Below the pieces are notes generated by a model, which saw only the letters and a program-made list of their open reading frames with translations, ran no database searches and was not told the DNA's origin. A stretch of 64,000 nt of DNA, from NCBI RefSeq assembly GCF_025698545.1, contig NC_068577.1:1426001-1490000 (forward strand), given 5' to 3'. Numbering within the stretch: position 1 is the first letter of the stretch; every line of letters starts with the position of its first letter. This document shows, in pieces, positions 11,833-23,275 of this stretch. The position numbers were made by a program, and so were the translations under genes. This DNA comes from Gossypium raimondii. Lineage: Eukaryota; Streptophyta; Magnoliopsida; Malvales; Malvaceae.

Positions 11833-12049
11833 AGGGGCTTCCTAATCAAAAGGGGCTCAATTTCAACTTTCGTGTTTAGCAGTTGGCAAAGATCCCATTT
11901 TTGGGTGATGGGGACTGTGATTAGCCATTTTCTTTTTGTTTCTTTATCAAAATAAAATTATTATAAAAAAACAATTATCAGTAGTTTCTTCGGTTTTTCT
12001 ACATTAATATTAAAGAATTTATTATTTATTGAAATGTGTGAGAAAAATA

Positions 12050-12391
12050 TTTCTCCAAAAATTAAATATATCAAAAAATTATAAAATGATTAAACTATTC
12101 AAAAGCTTTTATTAGTTTTCTTTTTTGATCTCCAATGCTGATTGTCAAATCAATTCGGATCTAAAGTATATTCTTTTATTCGTTGATGTGTACTAATCTA
12201 TCGTACCAGTCGTCGAATCGTTGCTTGGAACTTGCTAACCAAACTTAAAAAAAAAAAAAAAGCTTAACAGCCTAGTGACTTAAATAAAAACTTTTGAATA
12301 GTTCAATGATCATTTTATAACTTTTTGAAGTTGAGTGACCAAAATGTAAACTTACTAATAATTTAGTGACATTAGGTGTAGTTTACGTACC
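12050..12391. mobile_element. MITE-like repeat with right terminus (copy 2)
   Basis: Contains ATAAAATGATTAAACTATTC at the left, the shared interior around 12126-12205, a poly-A tract near 12246-12260, and a right end whose reverse complement reads GGGTACGTAAACTACACCTA followed by AAATTATTAGTAAGTTTACA. This is the same family as 9306-9660. The two copies bracket the lectin gene. Confidence 0.5.
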
Positions 12392-12699
12392 CAATATATT
12401 TTTTTTGGGATGCCAATTGTCAAGTTTCCTATAGTAAAAATAGGCACTAAATTTGTCATGCCTAAAATAATTATTATGATATGATTAGAATTGTTCAAGT
12501 CGATCAAGGAAATGTTTGAAAATTTAATGATTTAAGTATAATTTAAAATTGGATCGAATGTAATTTGAAATTGCAATTGATGTGACATTTTTTGAAAATC
12601 AATATGAAAATATTTCTACTCCTTCAAGATTTCATGGTAAAAATCCTTGTTGTTGCACGAGTTAATCTCTCTCATATAGAATTATTGATGAGTTAACAA

Positions 12700-13660
12700 T
12701 TATTGCACTCCTTGTTAAAATATCGTATTGCAGGGAGTGTGTTGATGCTACAATTAAGGAGGAATGTGTTGATGGTATCACTAAGGGAGAGTTTTTAGTG
12801 CTCAGGATGACGAGGATTGATTGGCAATTCTCTTAAACAAAAAGGGGAGAAGAAATTTGAGGAGGGAAGTTGGAACTTGCTGATGATGGGGAGTTTTATT
12901 TGATTGGGAGTCATTATATTTGAACTCTTATTTTAGTTATTTTGATTATAGTTGGGTAAATACGGAATTAGACATTGAGTGCTAGGGAAGTGTCCACTAA
13001 ATCTGTTCAAAGATAGTTTCCATATTTAAAGGATTAGCAATTTATTGAAAAATATAAATGGACTATGTTGAGTATTAGGTTGATATCTAGCCCATAAATG
13101 AAGATCATTCTATTTAGGGAAACATTTTGTAAAGATTGGATTGAACTGAATCATTTAAGTAATCCTTTGGATCGTGGACATTTGGATTGGATTGGGACTC
13201 TAATTGTTTAGCTGTTAAGAGTCCATATTAGTATTACTTGCTATTATTATGATGTAATCAATTTTATCTTATTACTGTTTTAATGAGATTGTGATAGATC
13301 TTCTATGTAAGCATATTGAACAAAATTTATTTAAAGGAGGGACTTGTATAGGTTGTTGTACTGAGAGTTTAAGCACTTATCCTGTTTAAGTGAGGAACTT
13401 GCTTAGAGTGCAAATTGAAAGTAAATCCTTTGGTGTTGTATTTTTACTTGCTGAGTTTTGTGAACTTAGTGGTGAAAATATTGATATTCAAGGTTCAAAA
13501 GTGAGGAGAATTGTCACTAGGTATGAAATAGGTTAAAATCACTTGTAATTGTTGAAGAGAGTGGATGTTTCTCATTGAGTTAAGCTCTATAAACGTAGAA
13601 AAACCGAATTACGTAAATAATTTCTATGTGTTTAATTTTGTTTACTATTTTTTAATTTGG
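12700..13660 (+). mobile_element. Possible LTR-like fossil (copia-type), low certainty
   Basis: Sequence style resembles the LTR of a Ty1/copia element: GGAGGAATGTGTTGATGG near 12756, transcript-like sequence, and a segment ending near TTTGGTGCCAAAG at 13655, which could be an altered tRNA primer site. No partner LTR or coding region is recognisable here. It is a broken relic if real. Confidence 0.25.
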
Positions 13661-13744
13661 TGCCAAAGAACTGTCCACTCCCTTATTACTCCTTCTAACC
13701 ATTTATAAATATCTTAAGGCCTTCCTTACATAACACCCATCCAT

Positions 13745-13965
13745 CTACTTCTTTGATAATATAATGGGTAAATTTTAGTTTTAATCTCTCTACTTTTTTG
13801 AGATTATATAAGAATGAGTAAATTTTAGTTTTGATTCTTATATTTTACTCAAATTTGAGATTTAATCTATATACTTTAATTTTGACATAATTTGGTATCT
13901 CAACTTTTATAATATCATTAGTTAATCTAAATACTTTATTTTGATTGATGTGGATTTTTAAGAAT
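13745..13965 (-). repeat. Left arm of an inverted repeat flanking a LINE
   Basis: Its reverse complement (…CACATCAATCAAAATAAAGT then TTATAAAAGTTGAGATACC and TCAAAATTAAAGTATATAGA) aligns along its length with 16590-16760 on the plus strand. The pair forms imperfect inverted arms about 2.6 kb apart, with the LINE in between. Confidence 0.6.
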
Positions 13966-14039
13966 TGGTTAGTTCGGTTAATTACTCGATTTCAAACCGA
14001 ATTAAACGATAACTTCTTACCGAACTAAAATCGACCACC

Positions 14040-15925
14040 GGCCATTCTTTTCACATTCATAAAGGAAATACATGATGGGTTATTATTAAAATCCACCTTG
14101 AAAAGCTTATGATAAAGTTGGTTGGGATTTTATGCAAGACTCTTTGGTCTATACGAAGTTGCCAAGTAATCTGGTATGTGTTAATGCACCGTATTTCATC
14201 TTCCTCTATTCAGCTATTATGGAATGGGGCTTTAACAGAAAATTTTGTTCCAATGAGGGAATTAGACAAGGTGATCTTTTGTCTCCAAATCTTTTCGTTG
14301 ACAAAGCATTTATGAATCGATTGCTAATGAGATTTGGAAACCTATTCGGCTATCTAGAGGTGGTCCTTTGCTTTCTCACTTGTTCTGTGTTCTACGAGGC
14401 CTCGTTGGAACAGGCTACGATTTTGAGCACACTATTGAACCAATTTCGTCACCTTCTGGTCATAAATGAATGCAAGGAAATCGAAGATTTTCTTTTCAGC
14501 TAATACGCTTGAATCAGTTGCTTCCCTTGTCTCTAATTAATTGGGGTTCCAGCTGGTTGAGGACCTTGATATTTATTTAGGGATGTCGCTTTTTCATCAG
14601 AAGGTGAAAAATGCTACTTTTCAATTTCTTGTTGATAGGGGTCGAAGCAAGCTTTCCGGTTGGGAGGCTAAGACATTTTCTTTGACAGGTAGAATTACTT
14701 TAGCTAAATCGGAACTAATGTCCATTTTTATGTAAACTACTATGATCCCGATTGGGGTGTGTAATGCCATTGAGAAGTTAGTTTGGAGTTTCATTTGGGG
14801 TTCTACTAGAGGAACATGCAAGGTGCCACTTGGAAGTTGGGATTCATGCTGTCAACAGTTAAGTAATGGTGGTCTCAGCTTACGGAAACTAGCGGATCAG
14901 AATAAAGCTTCTCGTAAAACTTGGCTTCCATCTTATTACTAAGATTGATGCTCTGCGGGTTTAAGAAGCAAGTATAAATCGATGGGGGATGTCCTATGTC
15001 TATCGCTAGACCCTGCTGTTCCTTTGGAGATCTTTGTACGAGTTTTGGGATGTTTTACGAGAAAGCATACATTGGGCGGTTCGAGATGGTCCAACAGTAA
15101 AGTTTTGGGAAGACAGTTGGATACCGGGTATGGGACCGTCAACGCATAAGTTTGCGATTCCAGGAGGGGATTGCTGTTCTAGTTATGTGACTGATTATGT
15201 GAATTGCAAAGGTGATTGGGAGTGGGGTCGGATTGTGCCTTACATCGATCACCAAACGATGATCAATATAGCGTCCGCTTCTCCTCCTTCTGCGGGTTCC
15301 AACCCGGATATCTGCTTATGGCGTGACAAGGCGAATGGCATTTGCTCGGCGGCTTTAGCTTATGACAGAATCACGGGCGGATCTTGGAAACCGAAGGACA
15401 AGAAGTGGAAGAATGTTTGGAAAATTCGGGGTCCTCAGAGAGTACGACAGCTTATTTGGTTGGTTTTGAAATTCGACTGGGAAACCAAAGGAATGGGTTT
15501 ATTTTTCAGGGTAAATCTACTATTGAGGGGTGGTTCAGAGAAGTACATGCAGGGCTAAATGGTACAACAACGTCGCTAATGACCCGGATATTTCCTATCG
15601 GCCTTCCTATCAGACTGTTACTTGGTCGAGACCTCCCCATGGAGTGCTGAAGATTAATACCGACGGAGCACCGATTAAATCGAGTGCCATGGCTTCCGCA
15701 GGGGAAGTTGTACGCGATGACAAAGGAGATTGGATTTCGGGTTTCTCACGAAGCCTTGGGGTCGCTACTGTTCTTCATTCCGAGCTCTGGGCCATTCTTG
15801 ATGGGTTGAATCTTGCTTGGGATCGAGGTTTCAGGAAAATAATTCTAGAGAGTGATAGTAAAGAAGCAATTGATATTATCAACAATGGTAGTGATTTCCT
15901 CTCCACTTTGGCACTGGTAATAATT
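14040..15925 (+). mobile_element. LINE (L1-clade, RNase H-bearing) fragment, 5'-truncated
   Basis: Non-LTR retrotransposon ORF2 remnant. In order it shows AYDKVGWDFMQD (RT, about 14100), NEGIRQGDLLSPNLF (RT motif, about 14255), then SKLSGWEAKTFSLTGRITLA, the IWGSTRGT segment, a C-terminal HWAVRDGPTVKFWEDSWIPG block, and an RNase H domain at 15640-15900 (INTDGA, HSELWAILDGLNLAWDRGF, LESDSKEAI). The RT catalytic YADD-type segment is not intact. The frame is broken by several shifts and stops between 14085 and 15600, so the copy is dead. The endonuclease is missing at the 5' end and the RNase H is cut short near 15925. No poly-A tail or target-site duplication was identified. Confidence 0.85.
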
Positions 15926-15989
15926 GATGAGAGTTCATTTTGCTCCTATTTTAGTATTCAGGTATAAATTTATTCAATTTTTTCAAAGT

Positions 15990-16072
15990 AGAAAAATAAA
16001 AATACAATTTAAGGTATAATGCAGTGGTACAGAAACAGGCAATTGAGTTGCTGCAGCAAGAAAAAGACTAGT
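15990..16072 (+). other. Exon-like fragment after the LINE
   Basis: An AG before GTATAATGCAGTGG opens a short frame reading YNAVVQKQAIELLQQEKD and then a stop. It looks like the last exon of a gene, but nothing upstream joins to it and I cannot name the family. It may be a captured gene fragment or chance. Confidence 0.15.
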
Positions 16073-16559
16073 CTTGCTGAAACTGACTTTGTAAAATCCT
16101 ATAAAACAGCAACCATAAGATGATAGTAAAAACTATAAAAACTATCTTTTGGGAAGTGGTTAATTTAGCAGGCGAAACCCATAATATAGCCATAGACAAC
16201 AGGCATTGCCAGTTTTGCCGATGTTGTCAAGTGGTGGGTGCATGCTTGCCTGGTTTGACTGTGATATCTTGAAATTACAGCCAGAAACACATGTTTTATT
16301 TTTCCAACAAAAATGACCTTGATGGACCAATATTGAAATTTTGATTACACCTTTCTTCAAATCCTACCCAACACCTAAAAAAATATGAAAAAAATATCTT
16401 CAAATTCTCCGTTTTATTTTTGGAATTTAAAAATTCATATCCAATTGTTAAAACCATTAAATTCTTTTATTAAATTCACGGGTTTTATATTATGAAATTA
16501 AAAAATCTTGATAACTATGTAATAAAAAGATGACATTGTAATGATTTTAATTTAGCAGA

Positions 16560-17130
16560 AAATTTAAAGGTGTTAACAATTTTTAAAACCACATCAATAT
16601 TTTAATCAAAATAAAATATTTAGTCTAACTAATTATATTATAAAAGCTAATGTACCAACTTATCAAAATTAAAGTATATAAATTAAATGATAAATTTAAC
16701 TATAGTATAAAGATTAAATTGAAATTTCACCATTATTATATAATTTAGAAAAAGACTGAAAGGTTGTAACATGTGTCACATAAAAATGACTACATTACAA
16801 ATTTGAATAGTCCAAGGATCAAAACTAAAATTTCACCATTATAATATAATCTAAAAAAAAAAAAAATGTTGTGGCATGTGCCACATAAGGAATGCCTGAA
16901 ATTTTTTGTATAAAGAGAGTATAGTTACGTCAAAAATTAAAGTACAGATTAAACCACAAATTTGAGCATGATATAATGTCTAAAAAATTATTATCATTGT
17001 ATAATCTCGGAAAAAAAATTTGTGACACGTCACATAAGGAATGTCAGGCATTCCTTTTATAGAGCGTAGAGATTAAATCACAAACTAAGCATAATATAAA
17101 TATTGAAATTTTATTATTGTATAATCTAAA
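16560..17130 (+). repeat. Right inverted-repeat arm plus degenerate tandem units
   Basis: 16590-16760 is the inverted partner of 13745-13965. From about 16690 to 17130 a unit of roughly 110-140 bases recurs three to four times. Each unit has an AGATTAAA(T/C)CACAAA start, an ATTATTGTATAATCTAAAAA middle and a GTGCCACATAAGGAATG end. The copies are clearly diverged. Confidence 0.5.
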
Positions 17131-17259
17131 AAAAAATTGTTTGTTTGAGTCACTTTGATGACGAATGTGGTGCGCTATGTCCGATCGTTTAGGTCAAGTG
17201 TAGGGTGCTACAATATTGTTCTTCTTTGTTTTAAGTATGTTAGGTTTTAAGTTGATTAC

Positions 17260-19385
17260 AGATTTTAGCATGGCGGATTTCTTAGTTCTAGCATTCTTTC
17301 CACGGGGTAATATGAAATTTTCTCTAACTTTTTATGTCATACTTTGTTAGGGATGTGATTAGTAGTCTCTCCCCTCACCCCAAGTCTTGATGTGCTTCCA
17401 AACTTAAACATGGTATTCACCACTTGTTTTAAAGTTTGGTTTTTTTGGCTTAGCAATGCCATTTTATTGAGATGAATAAGGTGCATTAGTTGGCTTTCAA
17501 CTTCAATCTTGTAATGTTTAAACGCTTCAAATGCTTAAGCAAATAGGTGTAACAATACCACTCTTATTAAGTACAAAATTTCCATTTTCAAAGACCATTT
17601 TAAAACCATTTTTTATCAACAATGAGTCAGGCACTAGATTCTTCCTAACATCTTCTACATGGAGTATATTGCTAATATCTTCTGCATAAAGTATATTGTA
17701 CAGGGTAAGAAGTTCCACTATGGTCATTTTTAAAATGACTTTTAAAGTAGATGCATTCCCCATGTAAAAGTTGTTCTCCATCCACTTCTTTATAAGTGGA
17801 GAACATCTTCTTTTCAGCACAAGAATGTCTTGGGGAACTAGTGTCAATCCATCATTGCCCAAGGTTATTGACCAAGTTGACCTCGAAGACAATTGTTGAC
17901 AAATTCATTTATGAAACTTCCTTTGAAAGTTCATTCACCTCTATGACATGGGCTTGAGGAATATTTCCTTTTCTAAAAGGAGCCTTATTTTTGCAATCTT
18001 TGACTTGATGATTAATTTTGTTGCATACAAAGCATTTGCCATGAAATTTCTTAACAATGCATTTTTCCTTTCACGGAAAGCCTTTTCTATTGGTTCTTAT
18101 TAAGGGTTTTAGTCACATATTCAATCGAAATTCCCTTTGAAGCCATTGAAGAATAACTTTCATTCTTCATGGACAATTTATTGTCCTCCTCTATCCTCAA
18201 ACTAGAATGAGATCTCTAACTCTTATTTCCTTGTGCTTGTGCTTAAGGTAGTTTTTGAAATCATTCCAAGAAGAAAATTTTTCAATAATTGTAGCCACTT
18301 GGAAAAATTCACATGAAACCATACCTTCAACAAGAATTTCATGCAAGATTAGTTGAAATTCTTCAACTTGGTTTATCACATACTTTGAATCAAACATCTT
18401 GAAACCAAGAATTTATTTTTACTATGAAATTTTTTCAAGCTCACATCTTTGACTTTGCACTTTCAATCCAAAGCTTCCCATAGTGTATTTGAACTATTAA
18501 TGAAACTATAAACATCATAAAGTTTATTGTCCAAGCCATTGAGGATGTAATTTTTCATACGAAGCCATTATGCTTGCATACATCCACAACAACAACTGTT
18601 CTGGAATCAAATTCTATTTTTGAGAGTTTTGCTCATCCTTAGTTGAGAACCTAGCCAAATTCAAGGTGGTCAAATAAAACATCATTAGGGATCGACCCAT
18701 ATAAGCAACGAGAAAGAAAGAATAGAGAAAGTTGGGCACACAAATTTACGTGGAAACAATCAAGGGGATAAAAAACTACAGGCAAAGGAGACTTCATTAA
18801 TGAGCAAAAAAACGAAGAGTACAAGACGGAGAAATTCAAAACAAACCCTAAACCCTGAAAAACAAAACTTTCTAGCTAAAACACAAAATTCCCTTAAAGC
18901 TCTCTCGAAACTCTCTTGATCTTCTCTCAAAATTTGATGTTATGAAGATCGTATGAAGATGTCTATTCTAAAGTTACTAAGGCCCTTTTCATAGGCTAAG
19001 ATTAGAGTTCTAATTATACTAAAATATGTATTGTATAATCATAGTTTAACTGGGAAAAGTAACCCTACTGAAAGTCTAATTACGTAACTGCTTTAAGTTA
19101 GAATTCCTGGCGTCATCGCAACGTTGTATGCTTCTTGTTGTGACGTTGTCGTCTGTTGGAGATGTCGCGATACTGAAGTCTTCATGTCGCAATACGAACT
19201 ATGATAAGGGCCTAGAAGTGTCCGAAAATGCTAGACACACTTCACAGTTGCCACCACTTAAAGTTTGTTCCATCAAATTTTTTAGGTTTCTCACCATGCA
19301 CAAGTAAGGGTGATAGTGGAATCTTCCCTTTCGGAAAAGTCTTACCTCATTGGTTTCATAATTTTGAGTAGATGTCATGTTATCT
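17260..19385 (-). mobile_element. Ty1/copia fossil (gag and part of pol), interrupted by an LTR
   Basis: Old, broken Ty1/copia element on the minus strand. Recognisable parts from high to low coordinate are the start of gag (about 19385-19240), the rest of gag (about 18675-18190), a zinc-knuckle and GAG-pre-integrase region (17892-17527) and part of the integrase (about 17480-17270). Reverse transcriptase and RNase H are not seen. The gag region is split by an unrelated LTR at about 18682-19235. The copy carries several breaks and looks old. Confidence 0.75.
18682..19235 (-). mobile_element. Solo LTR nested in the copia gag relic
   Basis: About 550 bases lying between two adjoining parts of the copia gag. 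It shares its GGGATCGACCC end, its CACACAAATTTACGTGGAAA block and its general layout with the solo LTR at 22137-22558, so it is the same or a sister family. Ends are given to within about 10 bases and the target-site duplication is not clean, so it is older than the 22137 copy. Confidence 0.6.
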
Positions 19386-19775
19386 AAAAATCAATATAAA
19401 AAATTATTTTTGATTAAAAAAATAAACACTAGTATTGAACTTATGGCAATCCAACAAAGTAAATAGAATAAACAAAAAATAATTAAAGTTTTTAACTTAA
19501 AAATGTTAGGGAAAAAATATATAATTCATTTATTTGTAAACTTTGTTAAAACTAGAAGCAACAACAACAACTTATTGTGAACCACACACTTGTTCAAAAT
19601 AAAATTGAAAAATCGGTATTTAACATTGTTGCCAAGAGTTAAACCTTTTATCTTTAAGGTAAAATTGCTCGTCAATTGGTGCATAAGATTTGATGCAATT
19701 CTCTTAAAGGTCCACAGATTTATGGAATAATTAAATTTTCTCTCTACAATAATAGTCTTAAGGTGAAAAAAAATT

Positions 19776-19870
19776 TGTGATGGCCTGATGATCAAGGGTG
19801 TTCACCGCTTCAGGTGTGACCTGGATTCAAGTTGCGCTAGTCGTTCAATTATAAGTTTAAAAAAAATAGA
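19776..19870 (+). mobile_element. Short SINE-like element with tRNA-type boxes
   Basis: GTGATGGCCTGATGATCAAGG resembles a pol III box A region. CCTGGATTCAAGTTGCGC, 40 bases on, resembles box B. An A-rich tail follows at 19858-19868. Length and layout suit a tRNA-derived plant SINE, 3'-truncated. Target-site duplications are not clear in the A-rich flanks. Confidence 0.4.
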
Positions 19871-19899
19871 AATATATTTTCTAATATTTTATAGATATA

Positions 19900-22130
19900 T
19901 GAATAATAAAACGAATCACCAAACTAAACAATGCATAATCAAGCCACATATCTTTTATATTCTTAAAATCTTATCTTCTCTCTTAAACTGTCTATTCATA
20001 CTAAGAATATAAAAACTCATTTATTGTATAACTTTTAAAAAAGAAGAAAAAAGAGGAACGTGTGTTTTGGCAAATTAGCAGAAAGAAATTTTGGGTTGTC
20101 GGCATTTCTCAGAAAATGAAGGCAAGTCAAGGTGATGGGGTCACTTGGCAAGGAGCATCCAAGCTTTTTCTCTTCTTGATTGTATGGAAGTTTGTTTTTA
20201 TATAAAAAAAATTAAATAAAAATGGTTTATGTGTCCTTTGATAAAGATTGTGTAGTCAAAGGAGGAGACACATTTCACATTCACAAGGACAATTTGTACA
20301 CTCTAAATGTCATAATGAACCCAAACACCCCATTTTTAATTTCATTGCACATACGAAAATTTAATTTTATTTAACACCATGTGACAAAAGGGATGCTGGG
20401 GGTCATGTGCTTGGAGGGATAAAGAGCATAAATAAAAGAAAATTAAAGACCTTTTTTTCCCTTTAAAATTAGAGCAAAATTTCATTTTGTTTTTAAGGTC
20501 TCTCATCACATGTGTGTGATTCCTTTGCCTTTAGGACACTCACTGTGAGGCCCCAAAGTGGAAAGGGGAAAAAAGAAGTCCTTAAAATACCAAACTTCCA
20601 CTGCCTTGGATTCTAATTCAAGTCCTTTAAACATGTGATTTGGGGTATTAACTTAGGGCCACTAGGGGCTACTCTGTTTCTAAGATAATTTATCTTGAAA
20701 ATAAAAATGAGGTAAAAAATTTAGTGCAAGGCATGTAAGAAAAAACAACTATTTGACTTTTAATTTCAGGCACTGTTTTATTCATAATGGTTATGAAATC
20801 ATTAATTCAAGGACAGGACCATCACTTATTCCTAGAGACAATATTTTCATTCAATAAATTATAGAAACATTTATTCCTCTAAAATCTCAAAAAAAAAAAA
20901 TTTAGTACAATAAAAATATGGGTTGCTTAAAAATAATAGAAAAAATACATCAAACTTTCCTTTTTTTTTATAAAAAAAATATCAATTTCATATTTTCTAA
21001 AAAGAATAATTAAAAAAAAAGCTTTTACAACTAGTATAATTTTCTTGGGGGACCGATCTCCATTATCTAGGGCTGAGCTACAAAATTTTCATGAAACAAG
21101 ATCCCATGTGTTCATTGGGTTTCATTACAAAACAAAGGAAGAAACCAGAAAAGAAACCCTACCAGACTCAAGTGAGAAAAAAACAAACACATGCAAAAGA
21201 TTTTAAACACTATGAAACCAACACTTACTTGATTTGGAGGATGTTAAGGTCATCGGCGGCAGCCGGCTGGATATTTTCCGATGATTTTTTGCGGTGAAGG
21301 AAAGAGAGAATCATTTTTCATATATATATTTGAAGCAACCAAAGGAGGAATCCAAAGGGATAGCATGATCCAAAATTAGGGTAAAATCTTTTTAAAAATA
21401 AATATAAAGGATCAATGCGATCCCTTTGGATCCCTCCTCTAGTACCTGCGGTGTTAGCCATAGAGCTACTCTTTTCTCTCTCAAACACCTCTCTCTTCTC
21501 TTTCTTTTTTATAGAGGAAAGTGGTTTGAGGAAGACTCCAATATAAAAGAGGCTCAAACCCTCTAAATAAATCAGTCTTGTATTAAATATTGGTTTTTTC
21601 TTAACTAATCTCAATTAATTGTATTTAATAAGTAATACTCATAATGTTAATGAAAACCCTTTTTATCTAATAATTATTTATATTCTTTAATCAATTATAT
21701 TAAATATCAAATTATTTTACTATTTTATTATTAAAATATTGTAATATAATTCCAAATTATTTAAGAATTTATTAAACATTGTAATATTAAATCAATGTCC
21801 TCCTTCACTAGTAAGAATGTTGACACCAACTAAACTAAGAATCAATCGACAAAAATAATGAACTTATATTTTAATACTATTGAACATGTGTTAAATCATA
21901 ATAATATTAATTATAATTTAAAAGAATGAATAATTTTATAATTTCATAACCGAGTTGGTAACCCGATTAAGGATGACGCTAACTCAGTAAAATACTTAAA
22001 TATAAGTATTAGATATATAACAAATTAATTATTAGGAATATTTATAATTTTATTAAAAATGTAAACAATTTATTATTTTGTATAATTATATGGGCTGTGC
22101 AAAAAGTAATGTGGGTTGTTTGTTTTAAGG
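19900..22130. other. Gene-free AT-rich stretch
   Basis: No gene supported. A minus-strand segment at about 21300-21620 has a CTATAAAA box followed by a purine-rich leader and could be an LTR or a dead promoter, but it has no recognisable partner. The rest is A/T-rich without clear repeat boundaries. Confidence 0.35.
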
Positions 22131-22136
22131 CATTTG

Positions 22137-22558
22137 TGTTGGAGATCAACCCAATTAAGTAACGAACAAGTAAAAAATAGCGGAAGAAATTGAGAAATTA
22201 AACACACAAATTTAACATGGAAAAACATCTCTAAAGAGGATAAAAAGACATGGATAAAGATAATTTTACTATAATGGCAAAAGAACGAAAAGTACAAAAG
22301 ATGGAGATAAAAACTAAACTCTGAAACCCAAAAATAAAAAACCCTCAAAACGTAAACACAAAATTCTCCAAAAGTGTTTTAATGGGTGTGTTTTCTAATT
22401 TTGTAAAAAAGCGTATTTATAGGCTAAATTCGTACGTCAAATAAATTATGCTAATAAATGCTAAATATATTTTACTAATAAATGCTAAATATTTTAGGAA
22501 ATAAAATATATTATGTTTAACTTGACTTGCAAGCAATCTCTTATTTTATTGAACAGCA
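22137..22558 (-). mobile_element. Solo LTR with 5-bp target-site duplication
   Basis: 422-bp element with TG…CA ends (TGTTGGAGATCAACCC at one end, GAACAGCA at the other), flanked on both sides by ATTTG (22132-22136 and 22559-22563). It belongs to the family of the LTR at 18682-19235. Internal sequence is gone, as expected after LTR-LTR recombination. The exact duplication suggests a fairly recent insertion. Confidence 0.85.
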
Positions 22559-22563
22559 ATTTG

Positions 22564-23275
22564 AGCCACACAAGACTAACAAATTGTCTTCATATTTTAT
22601 TTTAATTTAGTCCATAATAAGCTATTATTTTAACATGGGATTTAATTGCATTTTAATCCCATCTTCTTTTATTATTTTATATTTAGATTATTTTCATTTA
22701 ATTTTTAGTTTTAGTTTGATTTTGGTTTCAATTTTGATATTAGCTTTATTTTTTGTTTAATTTAAATTCCTACTTGTAATTTTAACTCATTATATTTTCT
22801 TAGATTTTTCAATTTTGTGATTTATTATATTCAATTTTTGATTTCTTTCTAACTTTTATTTTATGCCTACCATGTATTTGATAAAATGTTTGTTTGAAAT
22901 TTAAGTTTGATTATGTGCTAAATTTGGTGATGGTTGGTTGATTAGTTATTTGCTAGTTTAAGTTAATGTGTTTTCTTGATTAATTAATTGTTCAATTATA
23001 TCAAAATACTTAATACGCTAGAATTGACGCCTTTAGTGAAAAATCTAGATAAACGAGATAGAGAGTAGAGTTTGTCCTCGATAGTTAGATATACTTGTAC
23101 CGGGTAGTGAGATCGAGAGAAGAACTTAGTTGGTAATTCCAAATTAGGATTAGATCGAGAGAAGATTCTTAGTTAGGACTTAGGAGCGGCAAACAATATA
23201 ATCAGGATAACAATCGATTAATCAATTCACCATCATTATATTATTTGTAGTGTTTAAAACAATAGGAAAAAAAGT
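22564..23275. other. Gene-free stretch, probably transposon-derived
   Basis: T-rich sequence (22640-23000), then a purine-rich block with repeated GATCGAGAGAAGA motifs (23118-23170). The style suits retrotransposon LTR or leader sequence, but no boundaries are visible. Confidence 0.3.

Noticed and set aside
17527-17892. Intact-looking 121-codon frame as a possible host gene
   Set aside because: Its content is the GAG-pre-integrase region of a copia fossil flanked by other parts of the same element.
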